This document shows positions 1 to 10,900 of a stretch of DNA of 64,000 bases, piece by piece. The notes under the pieces were generated by a model. It was given only the letters and a program-made list of their open reading frames with translations. It was not told the origin of the DNA and did no database searches. Every line of letters begins with the position of its first letter. The first letter of the stretch is position 1. Source of the DNA: Helicobacter pylori Shi112. GTDB taxonomy: Bacteria; Campylobacterota; Campylobacteria; Campylobacterales; Helicobacteraceae. The stretch is from the NCBI RefSeq assembly GCF_000277405.1, contig NC_017741.1, positions 248,001-312,000 on the forward strand, given 5' to 3'. The translations under genes and the position numbers were made by a program.

Positions 1-889
1 TGCGAATGAAAGCTTTGTGGATAATAGCGATTTTTTAGCCATTATGCCTAGTGAGAAAGAAGAAGACATTTCACAAGAACAAAAGCTAGAACAAAAGCTA
101 GAACAAAAGCTAGAACAAAAGAGCGCTGAGTTGTTGCAAAGTCAGGTTAAAAGAGAATTTAAAGAAAAAAAGAAATCTCAAAAACATTTCAAAGCTATGC
201 AAACTAAAAATGGCTTTTTCTTAGGCTCAGAGATTGCCATTACAAGCACAAGTTTAAAACAAAGTTTAAGCCTTATCTCTAATGCTACAGATGATTCAAT
301 CACTTATAGCCACACTTCTAGTAACGCTAATTTTAATATGGGCGTTTTAATGGGCTATCAGCATTACTTTGGAGCTACAAAAAGACATGGGATTAAGTTT
401 TCAACGCATTTATATGGAGGTACACCTAGTGCTGTAAGCACCAATATAGACATTTACAATTCTAAGGTTAGCACTAATTACACGCCCTTAAACTTTGGAC
501 TAGATATAAAGTATTTGTTTGATTTTTTAAATGTCATTAAAAAGAACCGCCACACACTAGGATTAAGTGTAGGCTTTGGCTGGCGTATGCAATATTATTT
601 TGCAAAAATAGACCCCATAAAAACCATGCGTAGTGAGTTTATCACCAATAAGCCTAAAGATATTTTTAGTCATGGTTTTTATCCTGCCATTGGACTTCAT
701 TATTACTTAAATCATCATCAATTTGAAGTGAATTATCGCTTTGGAGGGGCAATCAATTATCAATCCCTAACTCCTAGCAAAATTGTCGCTCAAAACGGGA
801 ATTTTAAGGGCGAAGTCTTATTTTCTAATTTTATTACCAAAGCGACTAATTCTAGCTACATAGCGTTTAACTACACCTATTTATTTTAA
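1..889 (+). CDS. Outer-membrane-like protein of the conjugative element, 5' partial
   Basis: The reading frame is open through the left edge (codons start at base 2), so the N-terminus lies outside the window; the GTG at 17 is only the first in-frame start codon. The visible N-terminal part is charged and contains three perfect 12-bp units at 77-112 giving EQKL repeats. After about residue 65 the sequence turns into alternating amphipathic strands (YQHYFG, YRFGG) and ends in NYTYLF with a C-terminal Phe, as in Helicobacter beta-barrel proteins. It directly precedes the virB11 cluster, where VirB10-type and accessory envelope genes are expected, so it is probably an envelope component of the transfer apparatus. 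No catalytic motif is seen and the exact family is not recognised. Confidence 0.6.
   Translation, partial: ANESFVDNSDFLAIMPSEKEEDISQEQKLEQKLEQKLEQKSAELLQSQVKREFKEKKKSQKHFKAMQTKNGFFLGSEIAITSTSLKQSLSLISNATDDSITYSHTSSNANFNMGVLMGYQHYFGATKRHGIKFSTHLYGGTPSAVSTNIDIYNSKVSTNYTPLNFGLDIKYLFDFLNVIKKNRHTLGLSVGFGWRMQYYFAKIDPIKTMRSEFITNKPKDIFSHGFYPAIGLHYYLNHHQFEVNYRFGGAINYQSLTPSKIVAQNGNFKGEVLFSNFITKATNSSYIAFNYTYLF
77..121 (+). repeat. In-frame 12-bp tandem repeat
   Basis: The unit gaacaaaagcta occurs three times without mismatch (77-112), plus the first 9 bp of a fourth copy. Because the unit is a multiple of three, changes in copy number would lengthen or shorten an EQKL stretch without a frameshift. Confidence 0.85.
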
Positions 890-903
890 TTTTTAAGGAG
901 CCA

Positions 904-1182
904 ATGATGTTAGATGAAATCACACAAAAAAACGAGTTAGAACCTATCTCAAATAAGCAAAATCAAGAACCAAAGGAAGTAGAAAAAATGCCATTGAATA
1001 ATATTCAAAAAGCTAAGGAATTAAAAAACAACGCCAATTTAATTGTTCGACGCACTGATGAATTAGACAAGGCTATCAATAAGCGTGAAAGCTTGCAAAG
1101 AGAGTTTGAAAGACGCATTAAGCACTTGGATAACAAGATTGAAACGCTTAGTAAAAAGATTGAAGAATTAAAAAGAAAGTAA
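904..1182 (+). CDS. Small charged coiled-coil protein
   Basis: This 92-residue protein is preceded by a good ribosome site (aaggag, 895-900) and sits 14 bases after the preceding gene and 4 bases before virB11. Residues 35-92 are a continuous heptad-like stretch rich in Lys, Glu and Leu (ending KKIEELKRK), typical of a coiled coil; there is no signal peptide, membrane segment or Cys. The family is not recognised. Its position inside the tight virB11-virD4 operon suggests a structural or chaperone-like role in the secretion system, but this is inference from context only. Confidence 0.65.
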   Translation: MMLDEITQKNELEPISNKQNQEPKEVEKMPLNNIQKAKELKNNANLIVRRTDELDKAINKRESLQREFERRIKHLDNKIETLSKKIEELKRK

Positions 1183-1186
1183 TTTG

Positions 1187-2131
1187 ATGGACTTAAACAA
1201 ACTCAAAGATTATAGGGCTTTAAGAAACGCTATTTTAAGGCTCTTGCCTTATTTAGATAGCGGTATTACAGAGCTGATTATGAATAAAGAAAAAGAAATT
1301 TGGCTCTATAAGCTTGATGGAACTAGAGAAAAAGTCTTTGATGAAAATTTAGATAAAGCCTTTATGCTTGGTTTTGGGGAACAATTAGCGAGTTTTAGAG
1401 ATTTGTTCTTTAATGCTAATTACCCCACCCTTAATACTTCCATTCCTACTTCTAGATACAGAGTGAGCATGAACCACTTTGCTATTAGTGCGGATAATGA
1501 ATTGAGTTTGAATATTAGAGTGCCTAGCGAGAAAAAGTTTGATTTAAAAGCTTTCAAGCTTTCTGGTGTGTGTCAATACGACTATGAGTATTTACAAAAG
1601 CTGATGATTGAGGGTAAAAACTTACTCATTAGTGGAGGAACAGGCAGTGGAAAAACAAGTTTTTTAAACGCTCTGATTGAATTTATCCCTAAACACACAC
1701 GAATAGTGAGTGTAGAAGATAGCGAAGAATTAGATTTAAGAGCGTTTGAAAATCATAAATCCTTGTTAGTGGATAAAACTGAAAGCTCTAAATTTACCTA
1801 TGAAAACGCCTTGAATATGGCAATGAGAATGAGTCCTGATAGACTTATGGTAGGCGAGATTGACACACGAAATGCCTTGCTTTTTTTAAGGTTTGGCAAC
1901 ACAGGACATAAGGGAATGGTTTCTACTTTACATGCAGATAGTGTGCATGGGGTCATAGAGGCGATTGCTTTAAATCTACAGATGAATAAAAGTGGTTTAG
2001 ATGTCAGTGTAGCAAGAAAATTCTTTGAAAGCAGTGTAGATATTGTCGTTCAAATTGTGCTTGATAAAGCCACTAACACTAGATATATTCAAGAAATCTT
2101 ACCCACCAAAGAATTAGAAAGTAGCTTATGA
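1187..2131 (+). CDS. virB11: VirB11-type secretion ATPase
   Basis: VirB11 ATPases form a hexamer at the inner face of the cytoplasmic membrane and power assembly and substrate handover in type IV secretion. The protein shows the Walker A motif GGTGSGKT (about residues 150-157), an Asp box (VSVEDSEEL), a Walker-B-like segment PDRLMVGEI and the His box GHKGMVSTLHADS. The length (314 residues) is normal for the family and the N-terminal domain is present. An in-frame TTG at 1184 would add one residue; ATG at 1187 is preferred. The end overlaps the next start (ATGA), so translation is probably coupled. The gene is intact. This is a distinct copy, typical of the plasticity-zone type IV systems. 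Confidence 0.93.
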   Translation: MDLNKLKDYRALRNAILRLLPYLDSGITELIMNKEKEIWLYKLDGTREKVFDENLDKAFMLGFGEQLASFRDLFFNANYPTLNTSIPTSRYRVSMNHFAISADNELSLNIRVPSEKKFDLKAFKLSGVCQYDYEYLQKLMIEGKNLLISGGTGSGKTSFLNALIEFIPKHTRIVSVEDSEELDLRAFENHKSLLVDKTESSKFTYENALNMAMRMSPDRLMVGEIDTRNALLFLRFGNTGHKGMVSTLHADSVHGVIEAIALNLQMNKSGLDVSVARKFFESSVDIVVQIVLDKATNTRYIQEILPTKELESSL

Positions 2132-2646
2132 AAAAGTATCAAAACAAGCGAAAATTGGGTAAGCGTATCAATTGCTTTATTTCAAATGAATGTAAGGACA
2201 TTTTAGAAAATTATTTAAAAGTCAAAAAAATTAGCGTTACTGAGTGTATAGAAAGCCTTTTATTAGCCCTAGACCCTAGCAAAGAAACACTAAGAGCAAG
2301 GGATTTTTATGAAAGCTTGTTTAAAGTCATCAGTCTTAACCAACATGTATATAAAGAACTCATGGCTAATGGTAATAACATTAACCAAATAGCCAAGAAC
2401 ACCAATATTGCCATTAAGTATAACAAGCCCTTTTATTTGCAGAATTTAGCATTCTTAGAAGAGCTTTTTAAGACTATGGATACGCTCAATAAAAACATAG
2501 AAGATTGCAAAAAAGTCTCTTTGGAATTGTTGCTTCAAATCTATAAAGAACAAAAAAGCGAAACAGAGCTTAACACCATCTCAAAAATTCTCAATGCCCT
2601 TAATGAAAAACAATCTGCTACTGGGCCAAAAAAGGATAATGAATGA
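2128..2646 (+). CDS. MobC-like relaxosome accessory protein
   Basis: This 172-residue protein overlaps virB11 upstream and virD4 downstream by 4 bases each (ATGA), so all three are likely co-translated. The N-terminus is basic and could form a ribbon-helix-helix (residues about 12-45). Residues 78-93 read LMANGNNINQIAKNTN, which matches the signature of the MobC/relaxosome family (GNNINQIA). Such proteins bind DNA near oriT and help the relaxase open the nic region and engage VirD4. The C-terminal half is helical. Location next to virD4 fits that role. The candidate oriT lies far away at 32.7 kb, on the other side of this element. The motif is seen; the DNA-binding role is inferred from the family. 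Confidence 0.65.
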   Translation: MKKYQNKRKLGKRINCFISNECKDILENYLKVKKISVTECIESLLLALDPSKETLRARDFYESLFKVISLNQHVYKELMANGNNINQIAKNTNIAIKYNKPFYLQNLAFLEELFKTMDTLNKNIEDCKKVSLELLLQIYKEQKSETELNTISKILNALNEKQSATGPKKDNE

Positions 2647-4784
2647 AAATGCAATTTGTGAAAGCTTTTTGCGTGCTTTTTAGCATTTTACTTATCCCCT
2701 TATTTTTTATCTTGGCAAATTATTATGTTTTTGATGCCATAAAGTCGTTTAGACAGGCTTATTTCTTTTCTCAAAGCGTGTTTATAGGGCTTTATAAGGG
2801 AGCGAGTATCTTAGATTTAAAATTTGAAGTCTATATCACTATGATAATGTCTTTAATGCCCTTAGTAGCTACGATTTATATGAGTATTCAAAAGACTAAA
2901 GAAACTTCGCATGGCTATGCGAGATGGGCTAATGTTAAAGACATAGAGTGCTTTAAAATCTTTAGTAAAGAGGGCTTTTGTAAGGTAGTGCATAGATTAG
3001 GGGTGCAATTTGACAAGGGATTTATTCTAGGTAAATTTGGTTTTCCAAAACTTAGAGATGTGTGTTATGACAAGCCCTTAGGAGCCATGATTGTTGCACC
3101 ACCTGGAGCTGGTAAAACCGCATGCGTGGCTTTACCCAATTTATTGACTTTGCCTAATAGCTGTATTATCACTGATATTAAAGGCGAACTAAGAGATAAG
3201 ACTGCTGGATATAGACAAAAATTCTTAAACAATAGGATTTTAATCTTTAATCCCTATGGTGATGATAATACTTGTTATTTTAATCCTTTTGATAAAAGGA
3301 TTGTAAAACCCATGAACTTTGACCAACGCCTAAGACTTGTGCAAGAGAATGCTAATAATGTCTTTATTAGCGAAGAAAAGGGCGAAGACCATTGGGTATC
3401 TAAAGCGAAAGATTTGTTTAGCTTTTATGCTTTGCATGATGTTTGTTCCAAAGATGAAACAAACTTTTTTGATGTGGCTATGGGTCCAAATAGAGACTAT
3501 GTCAATTTAATTGATAAAAGAAGTCGCTATTACAAACAGCTCTATCAGCACGACAAAAAGACAGGCGAAATTATCCTAGACCCACAAACTAATGAGCCTA
3601 TTTTAATTCCTAATGTGAATGCGAGAAAATTGTGGTATTTGCAAGTTTCAGAGCAAAAATACGCTGACCCCAAAGACCCTAGAAATTTTGACCCAAATGA
3701 GCCTGAACCAGCCCCTAGAAGTGAAGGGGCGTTAGATGAAATTGTAAGAAATGATGCAAGAGCGTGGGCTAATAGTGCTGAAGAAGAATTTGCAAGTATT
3801 ATTTCTACTTTCAATCGCTTTGTGTCTGTTTTTAAAAGCAATCAAGTAAGAATTGCTACTTCTAAAATGAGCTTTGATTATGAAGAATTAAGAACAGACA
3901 ATATCAGTCTTTATATTGTGATTGCTCAAAAAGACATCAACACGCTTGCCCCCTTAGTTAGAGTGATTTTAGAAAGTATTGCTAAAAACTTACTAACTAA
4001 TGAAAGTTCTAAAAAAGAAGAACGCATTTATATGATTTTAGATGAATTTGTTAGATTTGGTAAGTTGCCTTTCTTGTTAGAAATGCCTGCACTTTGTCGC
4101 TCTTATAATGTCGTTCCCTTATTCATCACGCAAGATTATGCGATGATTAGAAAAAATTATAGCGATGATGATTTGAAAATCTTAAAAGGCGTGGTGCATT
4201 ATAACATTGTCTTTAAGATGAATAGTGCTGAAGATGCTGAGATTGTTTCTAAGGAAGTGGGCGAATTCACTAGACAATCTAAAAATTATTCTACTGAAAA
4301 GGGTCAGCTAGTCTTTGGAGGCAGTTCTTCTTATAGCCATGAGGGTAGAAATTTACTCACAGCTCAAGACATTATGAATATAAAATCAGATGAAGTTATT
4401 GTCATTGTTACAGGAGCTAAAGCGACCCCTTTAAAACTTAAAGCTAATTATTGGTTTAGAGATAAAGAGCTTTTAAAAAGAGCTAACTTGCCTATTGATT
4501 TAGAAGTAGAAAGAAAAAGATTTAAAGAGTCTGTGCAACCCACTACTTCACAAAAAGAGAGTGAAAATTCAAATCTAACAGAAAGCGAGAAAGATAATGA
4601 AAACCCCACTACTTCACAAGAAAAAAACAAGAATGAAAACACAGAGCAAGAAAATCACAATGAAATTGATGAGATTTTAAAAAAGCCACTGAGTGAAATC
4701 AGCATGGAAGAAAAAAGAGCCTTATTTAAGAAAATGCAACAAGGCGATGAACAAAGCGAGCAAGAGAAAGACACCCAAAGTTAA
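2643..4784 (+). CDS. virD4: VirD4-type coupling protein (conjugation ATPase)
   Basis: Coupling proteins recruit the relaxase-DNA complex and protein substrates and pass them to the secretion channel. Two hydrophobic segments near the N-terminus (about residues 8-30 and 62-82) anchor it in the inner membrane. Walker A is VAPPGAGKT (151-159) and Walker B is MILDEF (D467, E468). The region around residues 340-365 is proline- and acid-rich and the last 100 residues are a charged, repetitive tail (repeated PTTSQ). The length (713) is within the family range. It overlaps the MobC-like gene by 4 bases. It is the expected reader of the C-terminal basic tails found on other proteins of this element. 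Confidence 0.93.
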   Translation: MKMQFVKAFCVLFSILLIPLFFILANYYVFDAIKSFRQAYFFSQSVFIGLYKGASILDLKFEVYITMIMSLMPLVATIYMSIQKTKETSHGYARWANVKDIECFKIFSKEGFCKVVHRLGVQFDKGFILGKFGFPKLRDVCYDKPLGAMIVAPPGAGKTACVALPNLLTLPNSCIITDIKGELRDKTAGYRQKFLNNRILIFNPYGDDNTCYFNPFDKRIVKPMNFDQRLRLVQENANNVFISEEKGEDHWVSKAKDLFSFYALHDVCSKDETNFFDVAMGPNRDYVNLIDKRSRYYKQLYQHDKKTGEIILDPQTNEPILIPNVNARKLWYLQVSEQKYADPKDPRNFDPNEPEPAPRSEGALDEIVRNDARAWANSAEEEFASIISTFNRFVSVFKSNQVRIATSKMSFDYEELRTDNISLYIVIAQKDINTLAPLVRVILESIAKNLLTNESSKKEERIYMILDEFVRFGKLPFLLEMPALCRSYNVVPLFITQDYAMIRKNYSDDDLKILKGVVHYNIVFKMNSAEDAEIVSKEVGEFTRQSKNYSTEKGQLVFGGSSSYSHEGRNLLTAQDIMNIKSDEVIVIVTGAKATPLKLKANYWFRDKELLKRANLPIDLEVERKRFKESVQPTTSQKESENSNLTESEKDNENPTTSQEKNKNENTEQENHNEIDEILKKPLSEISMEEKRALFKKMQQGDEQSEQEKDTQS

Positions 4785-4803
4785 ATTTTAAAAGGAGCAA
4801 CAA

Positions 4804-4980
4804 ATGGCATATAAACCCAGCAAAAAGAAACTTCAAGTTTTAAGAGAATAACCGAATTTATTTAGCATCTTAGATAATGGCGATATTGCAACAAACAATC
4901 TTGCTGAAGAATCAGACAAGGTCAATGAAACACAAGAGCCACTCCCTTATGTCGTAAAAACTCAAATCAATACAGCAAGA
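4804..4980 (+). pseudogene. Stop-interrupted 5' end of the methylase/helicase gene
   Basis: An ATG at 4804 follows a strong ribosome site (aaaaggag, 4790-4797) right after virD4. Its frame reads 15 codons and meets TAA at 4849-4851. The same frame is then open without a break for 43 codons into the ATG at 4981 and on through the whole methylase/helicase gene. The segment between reads like a normal coding sequence (NLFSILDNGDIA). This suggests that the ancestral start is 4804 and that one base change created the stop. Translation could still restart at 4981, which has only a weak ribosome site, or at another codon in between. Confidence 0.7.
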
Positions 4981-7900
4981 ATGATTTCTAGAAATCCTAT
5001 TGAATGGGCAAGGTATTTAAGCTTTGAAAGACGAGTGCATAAGGATAATAGTAGAGAAGATGTCAATTTCTTTGCTAATGGTGAGATAAAAGAAAGTTCT
5101 CGTGTTTATGAAGCGAATGAGAAAGGGTTTGAAAGGCGTATAACTAAAAAATACGATCTGATTGATAGAAATAAAGAATTTTTTTCAAAAGAAATTGACA
5201 TTTTAACCTACAAAAACAGCTTAGAAGAATTGAAAGAGCAAGGTTTAGAAATCCAATTGACCCACCACCATGAAACGCATAAGAAAACCTTAGAAAATGG
5301 CAATGAAATCGCTAAAGAATACGACTATCTTAAAGATATTTATCACGAAGTAGAAAGAACAAAAACTGGTGAATTGGTAAGAGGAATAATCCCTAGTATT
5401 TCTAGCGCTGAGTATTTTAAGCTCTATAACAAACTGCCTTTTGAATCCATAAACAATGAAAATACCAAACTGAATACTAATAACACTATTAAAAATACAA
5501 TAGAGACTAATGCTTCTAACAATATTATTCAAAATAATGATAATAATAATCCAAATTTAAGCATTGCTGATTTAGAATTAGAGCAACAGAATTTAGGAGA
5601 ACAAAATGGAAAAGAAAGAACAAATCGCGCAGATGAGCCGAATAGAACTAGAGCAGGAATTCCGCAAGAAATTCACCGCAGAAGCGAACATGGAGGACAG
5701 CAAGAGGGAGTGGAGCGATCGAGTGATGAAGAACTTTTACACCAAGACTCTAGTTTATTTATTGAGCCTAGAGAGCAGGGAGGAACAAGAGGAGTTTATA
5801 GATCTAGCGACCAACAGGCAGTTTCAGAAAAATCCCATAGAGAGAGAGATAAACTACATGAACATGTATCTAGAGGAGATGGAGTATCAGCAAGAGCAGA
5901 TACAAGAGCAGATAGCAATGGAGCATCAAGTCAAGCAAGCCGAATGGAAAATGGAGCAAGAAGCGAAGAAAAGGGGGATAATCCCAGCGATGAGAGAGGA
6001 GTATCACCCACACCGCAATCCCCATCTCATCAACAAAATAGCTCCAGAGATTTGGGGCTTTCTCTCTCTAGAGAACAGCCAGGACAGACTGGACGCTTAC
6101 GCCTTTTTGATCATGGACAGATGGGCTCATTATTTCCCACAGACCATGAAAACCAAAGATCAAAGAACGATAATGAGCTTGATAGAAGCAGTAATAGAAC
6201 AAACGAAAATGGAGACAAAAGCCCTAGACAGAATGGAAGCGCAAATCAAGAGAGCGCAAGGAGTGAGCGATATGGAATTGCTCAAGGAAGCTCAAGTCAA
6301 TCAGTATTACCACTTGCTCAAAGCCGATTACATCATGCAGGACTCAGCACACCAAATGGACTTGGAAACCTTGAAGAAGACAGGGATCAAGAGAGAGGAC
6401 TTTTATCAAATTTAGACCATTTAGAAAGCCTGCTTAACGCTATTAGAAACAACACCATAGCGAGTGAGCCTGACTTTAGAACTAGGCTCTTAGAAGCCAT
6501 TCAAAACAACGAGCCTTTAAAAGATAGCATTGTAGGGATGCAGCTCCTTAAAGACCCTACGACTAAAATCTTTTATGACAAATTCCAATTAAAAATCAGC
6601 CCTAAAAAAGTATTAGAGATTTTAGAAAATCGCATTAAAAAATCCATTGAAACAGCGAATGAAACGCTAAACGCATTCAACGCGCTGGATAGTCAAGCCA
6701 TTGATGGAAACGCTATTTCTAATAGTGTAGGATTAAATCCCACACAAGAGAGTGGGATAACAGACAATAGCGTAGAGTTAAATAACGCTCAAGAACAAAC
6801 CGCGCAAGAGCAAGACACGCAAGAAAACGCGCAAACCACGATAAAACAAGAAACACCAACCGCACCAGCCATCCCCCTTAATCCTAAAATAGATTTTAAA
6901 CCGAGCGAAGAAGTTTTAATTAAGGGAGCTAAAACTCGCTACAAGGCTAACATAAAAGCCATTGAGCTTTTAAAAGAATTGCAAGCCAAACAAGAGATCT
7001 TAAAAGGCGATTATTACGCCACTCAAGAAGAGCAAAAAATCCTAGCGCAATTTAGCGGATGGGGTGGGTTAGAAAGCTACTTTAAAAAGGATCAACGCCC
7101 TGAAGAATTTAAGGAATTAAACGCCTTACTCACTAAAGATGAATTCAGAAGAGCTTATTCAAGCACAAGAGACGCTTACTACACCCCTAAATTAGTTATT
7201 GATAGCATTTATCAGGGATTAGATCAATTAGGGTTTAATAACGACAACCATCAAAAAGAAATCTTTGAACCCAGTTTAGGCACAGGCAAATTCATCGCTC
7301 ATGCGCCAAGCGATAAGAATTACCGCTTTATGGGAACAGAATTAGATCCTATTAGCGCTAATATTTCTAAATTCCTTTACCCTAATCAAGTCATCAACAA
7401 CACCGCTTTAGAAAACCACCAATTCTATCAAGAATACGATGCGTTTGTGGGCAATCCTCCTTATGGCAGTCATAAAATCTATAGCTCCAATGACAAAGAA
7501 TTGAGTAACGAGAGCGTTCATAATTACTTTTTAGGGAAAGCTATCAAAGAATTGAAAGATGATGGCATAGGAGCGTTTGTGGTGAGTTCTTGGTTTATGG
7601 ATGGTAAAAACCCTAAAATGAGAGAACACATCGCGCAAAACACCACTTTTTTAGGAGCGATAAGATTGCCTAATAGCGTGTTTAAAGCAACAGGCGCTGA
7701 AGTGAGTAGCGACATTGTGTTTTTTAAAAAAGGCGTTGATGGAGCAACCAATCAAAGCTTCACTAAAGCTATGCCTTATTATGACAAGATCATTGATAGC
7801 TTGGATAATGACACCCTTTTTGCCTTGCAAAACAACCGCTTTGATAGTTTTACTCCTAGCGATCAACTTAAGATTGTCAATGCGATTGCAAGCCATTTTG

Positions 7901-10900
7901 GTTTCAAACAAGAAAAATTGCAACGCTGGTATGAAAAAATAGACACCGCTAACTTTGGCTACAGAGAACAAGACTATAAGATCATCAAAGGCTTCATTGA
8001 TAAAGTTGGCGAGAATAATATCAATCTCAACGAACAAACCTTAAATGAATACTTTATCCACCACCCTGAAAACATTCTAGGGCATTTGAGTTTGGAAAAA
8101 ACCCGCTATAGCTTTGAAATAAATGGCGAACAAATTTACAAATACGAGTTGCAAGCTTTAGAGGATAAAAGCTTAGACTTATCCCAAGCTCTTCATCAAG
8201 CGATAGAAAAATTGCCTAAAGATGTCTATCAATACCATAAGACTACCTTTAAAACAGACGCTCTCATTATTGATGCAAATAACGAACGCTATCAAGAAGT
8301 TCAAAAGCTTATCAAAAATTTAGAAAGGGGGGAATTAGTCAAGTGGGATAATCTTTATTTCCAACTAGAACAAAATAATGAAAGGGGCATTTTTTTAAAA
8401 CCCACTAAAATCAACTCTAAAGTCCAAGATTCACGACTAAAAGCCTATTTTAAAATTAAAGACGCTTTGAATGATTTAACGAGTGCAGAATTAAGCCCCT
8501 TAAGCTCTGATTTGGAGCTAGAAAGTAAAAGAGTTAGGCTCAATCTTGTTTATGATGAATTTGTCAAGAAATTTGGCTATCTCAATGAGAATAAAAATCG
8601 TAAGGATATCAAACAAGATTTGTATGGCGCTAAAGTCTTAGGATTAGAAAAAGACTTTGAAAAAGAAATCACCCCTAGAAGCGCCAAAATGCAAAACATA
8701 GAGCCAAGGCAAGCTCAAGCTAAAAAAGCTCAAATCTTTTTTGAAAGGACTTTAAACCCTAAAAAAGAACTTATTATCACTAACGCCAAAGAGGCATTAA
8801 TTGCAAGCATCAATCAAAAAGGGGGTTTAAATTTGCATTTCATTAGAGATCATTTCGCAACCCAAAGCTTAGAAACCACGATTAAAGAACTTTTAGAGCA
8901 AAAACTTATTTATAAAGACCACAAGGATAATGGCGACTATGTTTTAGCGAACGATTATTTGAGCGGCAATGTGAAAAGAAAACTCAAAGAAGTTAAAGAA
9001 GCCATCAATCAAGGCGTGGAGGGATTAGAGGCTAATGTGAAAGATCTAGAGCTGATTATCCCTAAAGATTTGAAAGCCACTGAAATCATGGCTAATATCA
9101 ACAGCCCTTGGATACCCACTCAGTATTTAGAAGAGTTTTTAATAGAATTAGCCGCTAACCATTATGAAAAGCAATACGGCGATAAAATGACAGATTACCA
9201 ACTAGGCAATCTCAAAGAAGGCATCAAAGTAGAACACCTAAGCGGTGCTTATGAAGTTTTGGTTAGAAACAATGAATTAAACGAGCTTTATGGTATTAGG
9301 CATAAAGACAAACCGCATTCTTATAAAGCGCCTTTTGAAAGCCTTTTAATAAAAGTCTTAAACAACAAGGATTTGAGCGTTAAATACGCCCAAGTTGATC
9401 CTAATGACCCTAAAAAAGAAATCTTTATCACTGATGAAGAGCAAAGCAATCTCGCTAGACAAAAAGCAGAAGAATTGAAAGAAGCTTTTAAAGACTGGAT
9501 TTATAAGGATTATACAAGAAGAACCCATTTAGAGCAAATCTATAATGACACTTTCAACAATTCTGTTTTAAAAACCTATGATGGCTCGCAATTAGAACTA
9601 GAGGGCTTTAACCACCATATCAGCTTGCGCCCCCACCAAAAGAACGCTATTTTTAGAACCATCCAAGACAGGGCGGTGTGTTTAGACCATCAGGTTGGAG
9701 CAGGCAAGACTTTGTGCGCTATAGCCAGTTGCATGGAACAAAAACGCATGGGGTTAGTGAATAAAACGCTCATTGCCGTGCCTAACCATTTAACCAAGCA
9801 ATGGGGCGATGAATTTTATAAGGCTTACCCTAACGCTAATGTGTTAGTTGTTGATAGCAAGGACATCACTGAAAAAGAAAGAGAGCTTTTATTCAATCAA
9901 ATCGCTAACAACAATTATGACGCTGTGATTATCGCGCACACCCATTTGGAATTATTGTCTAACCCTAGAGGAATCATAGAAGAATTGAAAGAAGAAGAAC
10001 TAGTGAATGCCGAAAAAAACTTTGAAAGGCAAGAACTGGCTTATAAAAATAACCCTAGAGAAACTAAAAAACCCAATGAAAGAGCCTTTAAAAGCAAGCT
10101 GGATAAAATCCGTGCTAAATACGATGCGATTTTAGAAAAACAAGGCTCTCATATTGATATTAGTCAAATGGGGATTGACAATTTGATTGTGGATGAAGCC
10201 CACTTATTCAAAAATCTAGCCTTTGAAACTTCTATGGAAAAAATTGCAGGGCTTGGTAACCAACAAGGCTCTAATCGCGCCAGAGATTTGTTGATTAAAA
10301 CGCGCTACTTGCATCAAAACAATAAGAAAATCATGTTTTTAACCGGCACGCCTATAGCTAATTCCTTGAGTGAAATGTATCACTTGCAACGCTACCTGAC
10401 CCCTGATGTGTTGGAAGAAAGAGGGTTAGAATTCTTTGATGATTGGGCTAAGACTTATGGGGAAGTGGTGAATGATTTTGAATTAGACACTTCCGCTCAA
10501 AGTTATAAAATGGTTAATCGCTTTTCTAAATTTAGCGATGTGCAAGGCTTAAGCACCATGTATAGAGCTTTTGCGGATATTGTCTCCAATGATGATATTT
10601 TAAAGCATAACCCCCACTTTGTGCCTAAAGTGTATGGGGATAAACCTATCAATGTGGTGGTGAAAAGAAGCCAAGAAGTGGCTCAATTTATTGGCGTGGC
10701 TGATGAAAATGGCAAATATAATGAAGGCTCTATCATTGATAGGATGCAAAAATGCGAGGGCAAGAAAAGCAAAAAAGGGCAAGACAATATCCTTTCTTGC
10801 ACCACAGACGCTAGAAAAGTGGCTCTGGATTACCGCTTGATTGACCCTAACGCTAAAGTAGAAAAAGAATTTTCTAAAAGCTATGCTATGGCAAAAAATA

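Noticed and set aside
3545..3841. Minus-strand frame inside virD4
   Set aside because: Shadow of the VirD4 coding sequence with no ribosome site and low-quality composition; several similar shadows elsewhere were also dropped.
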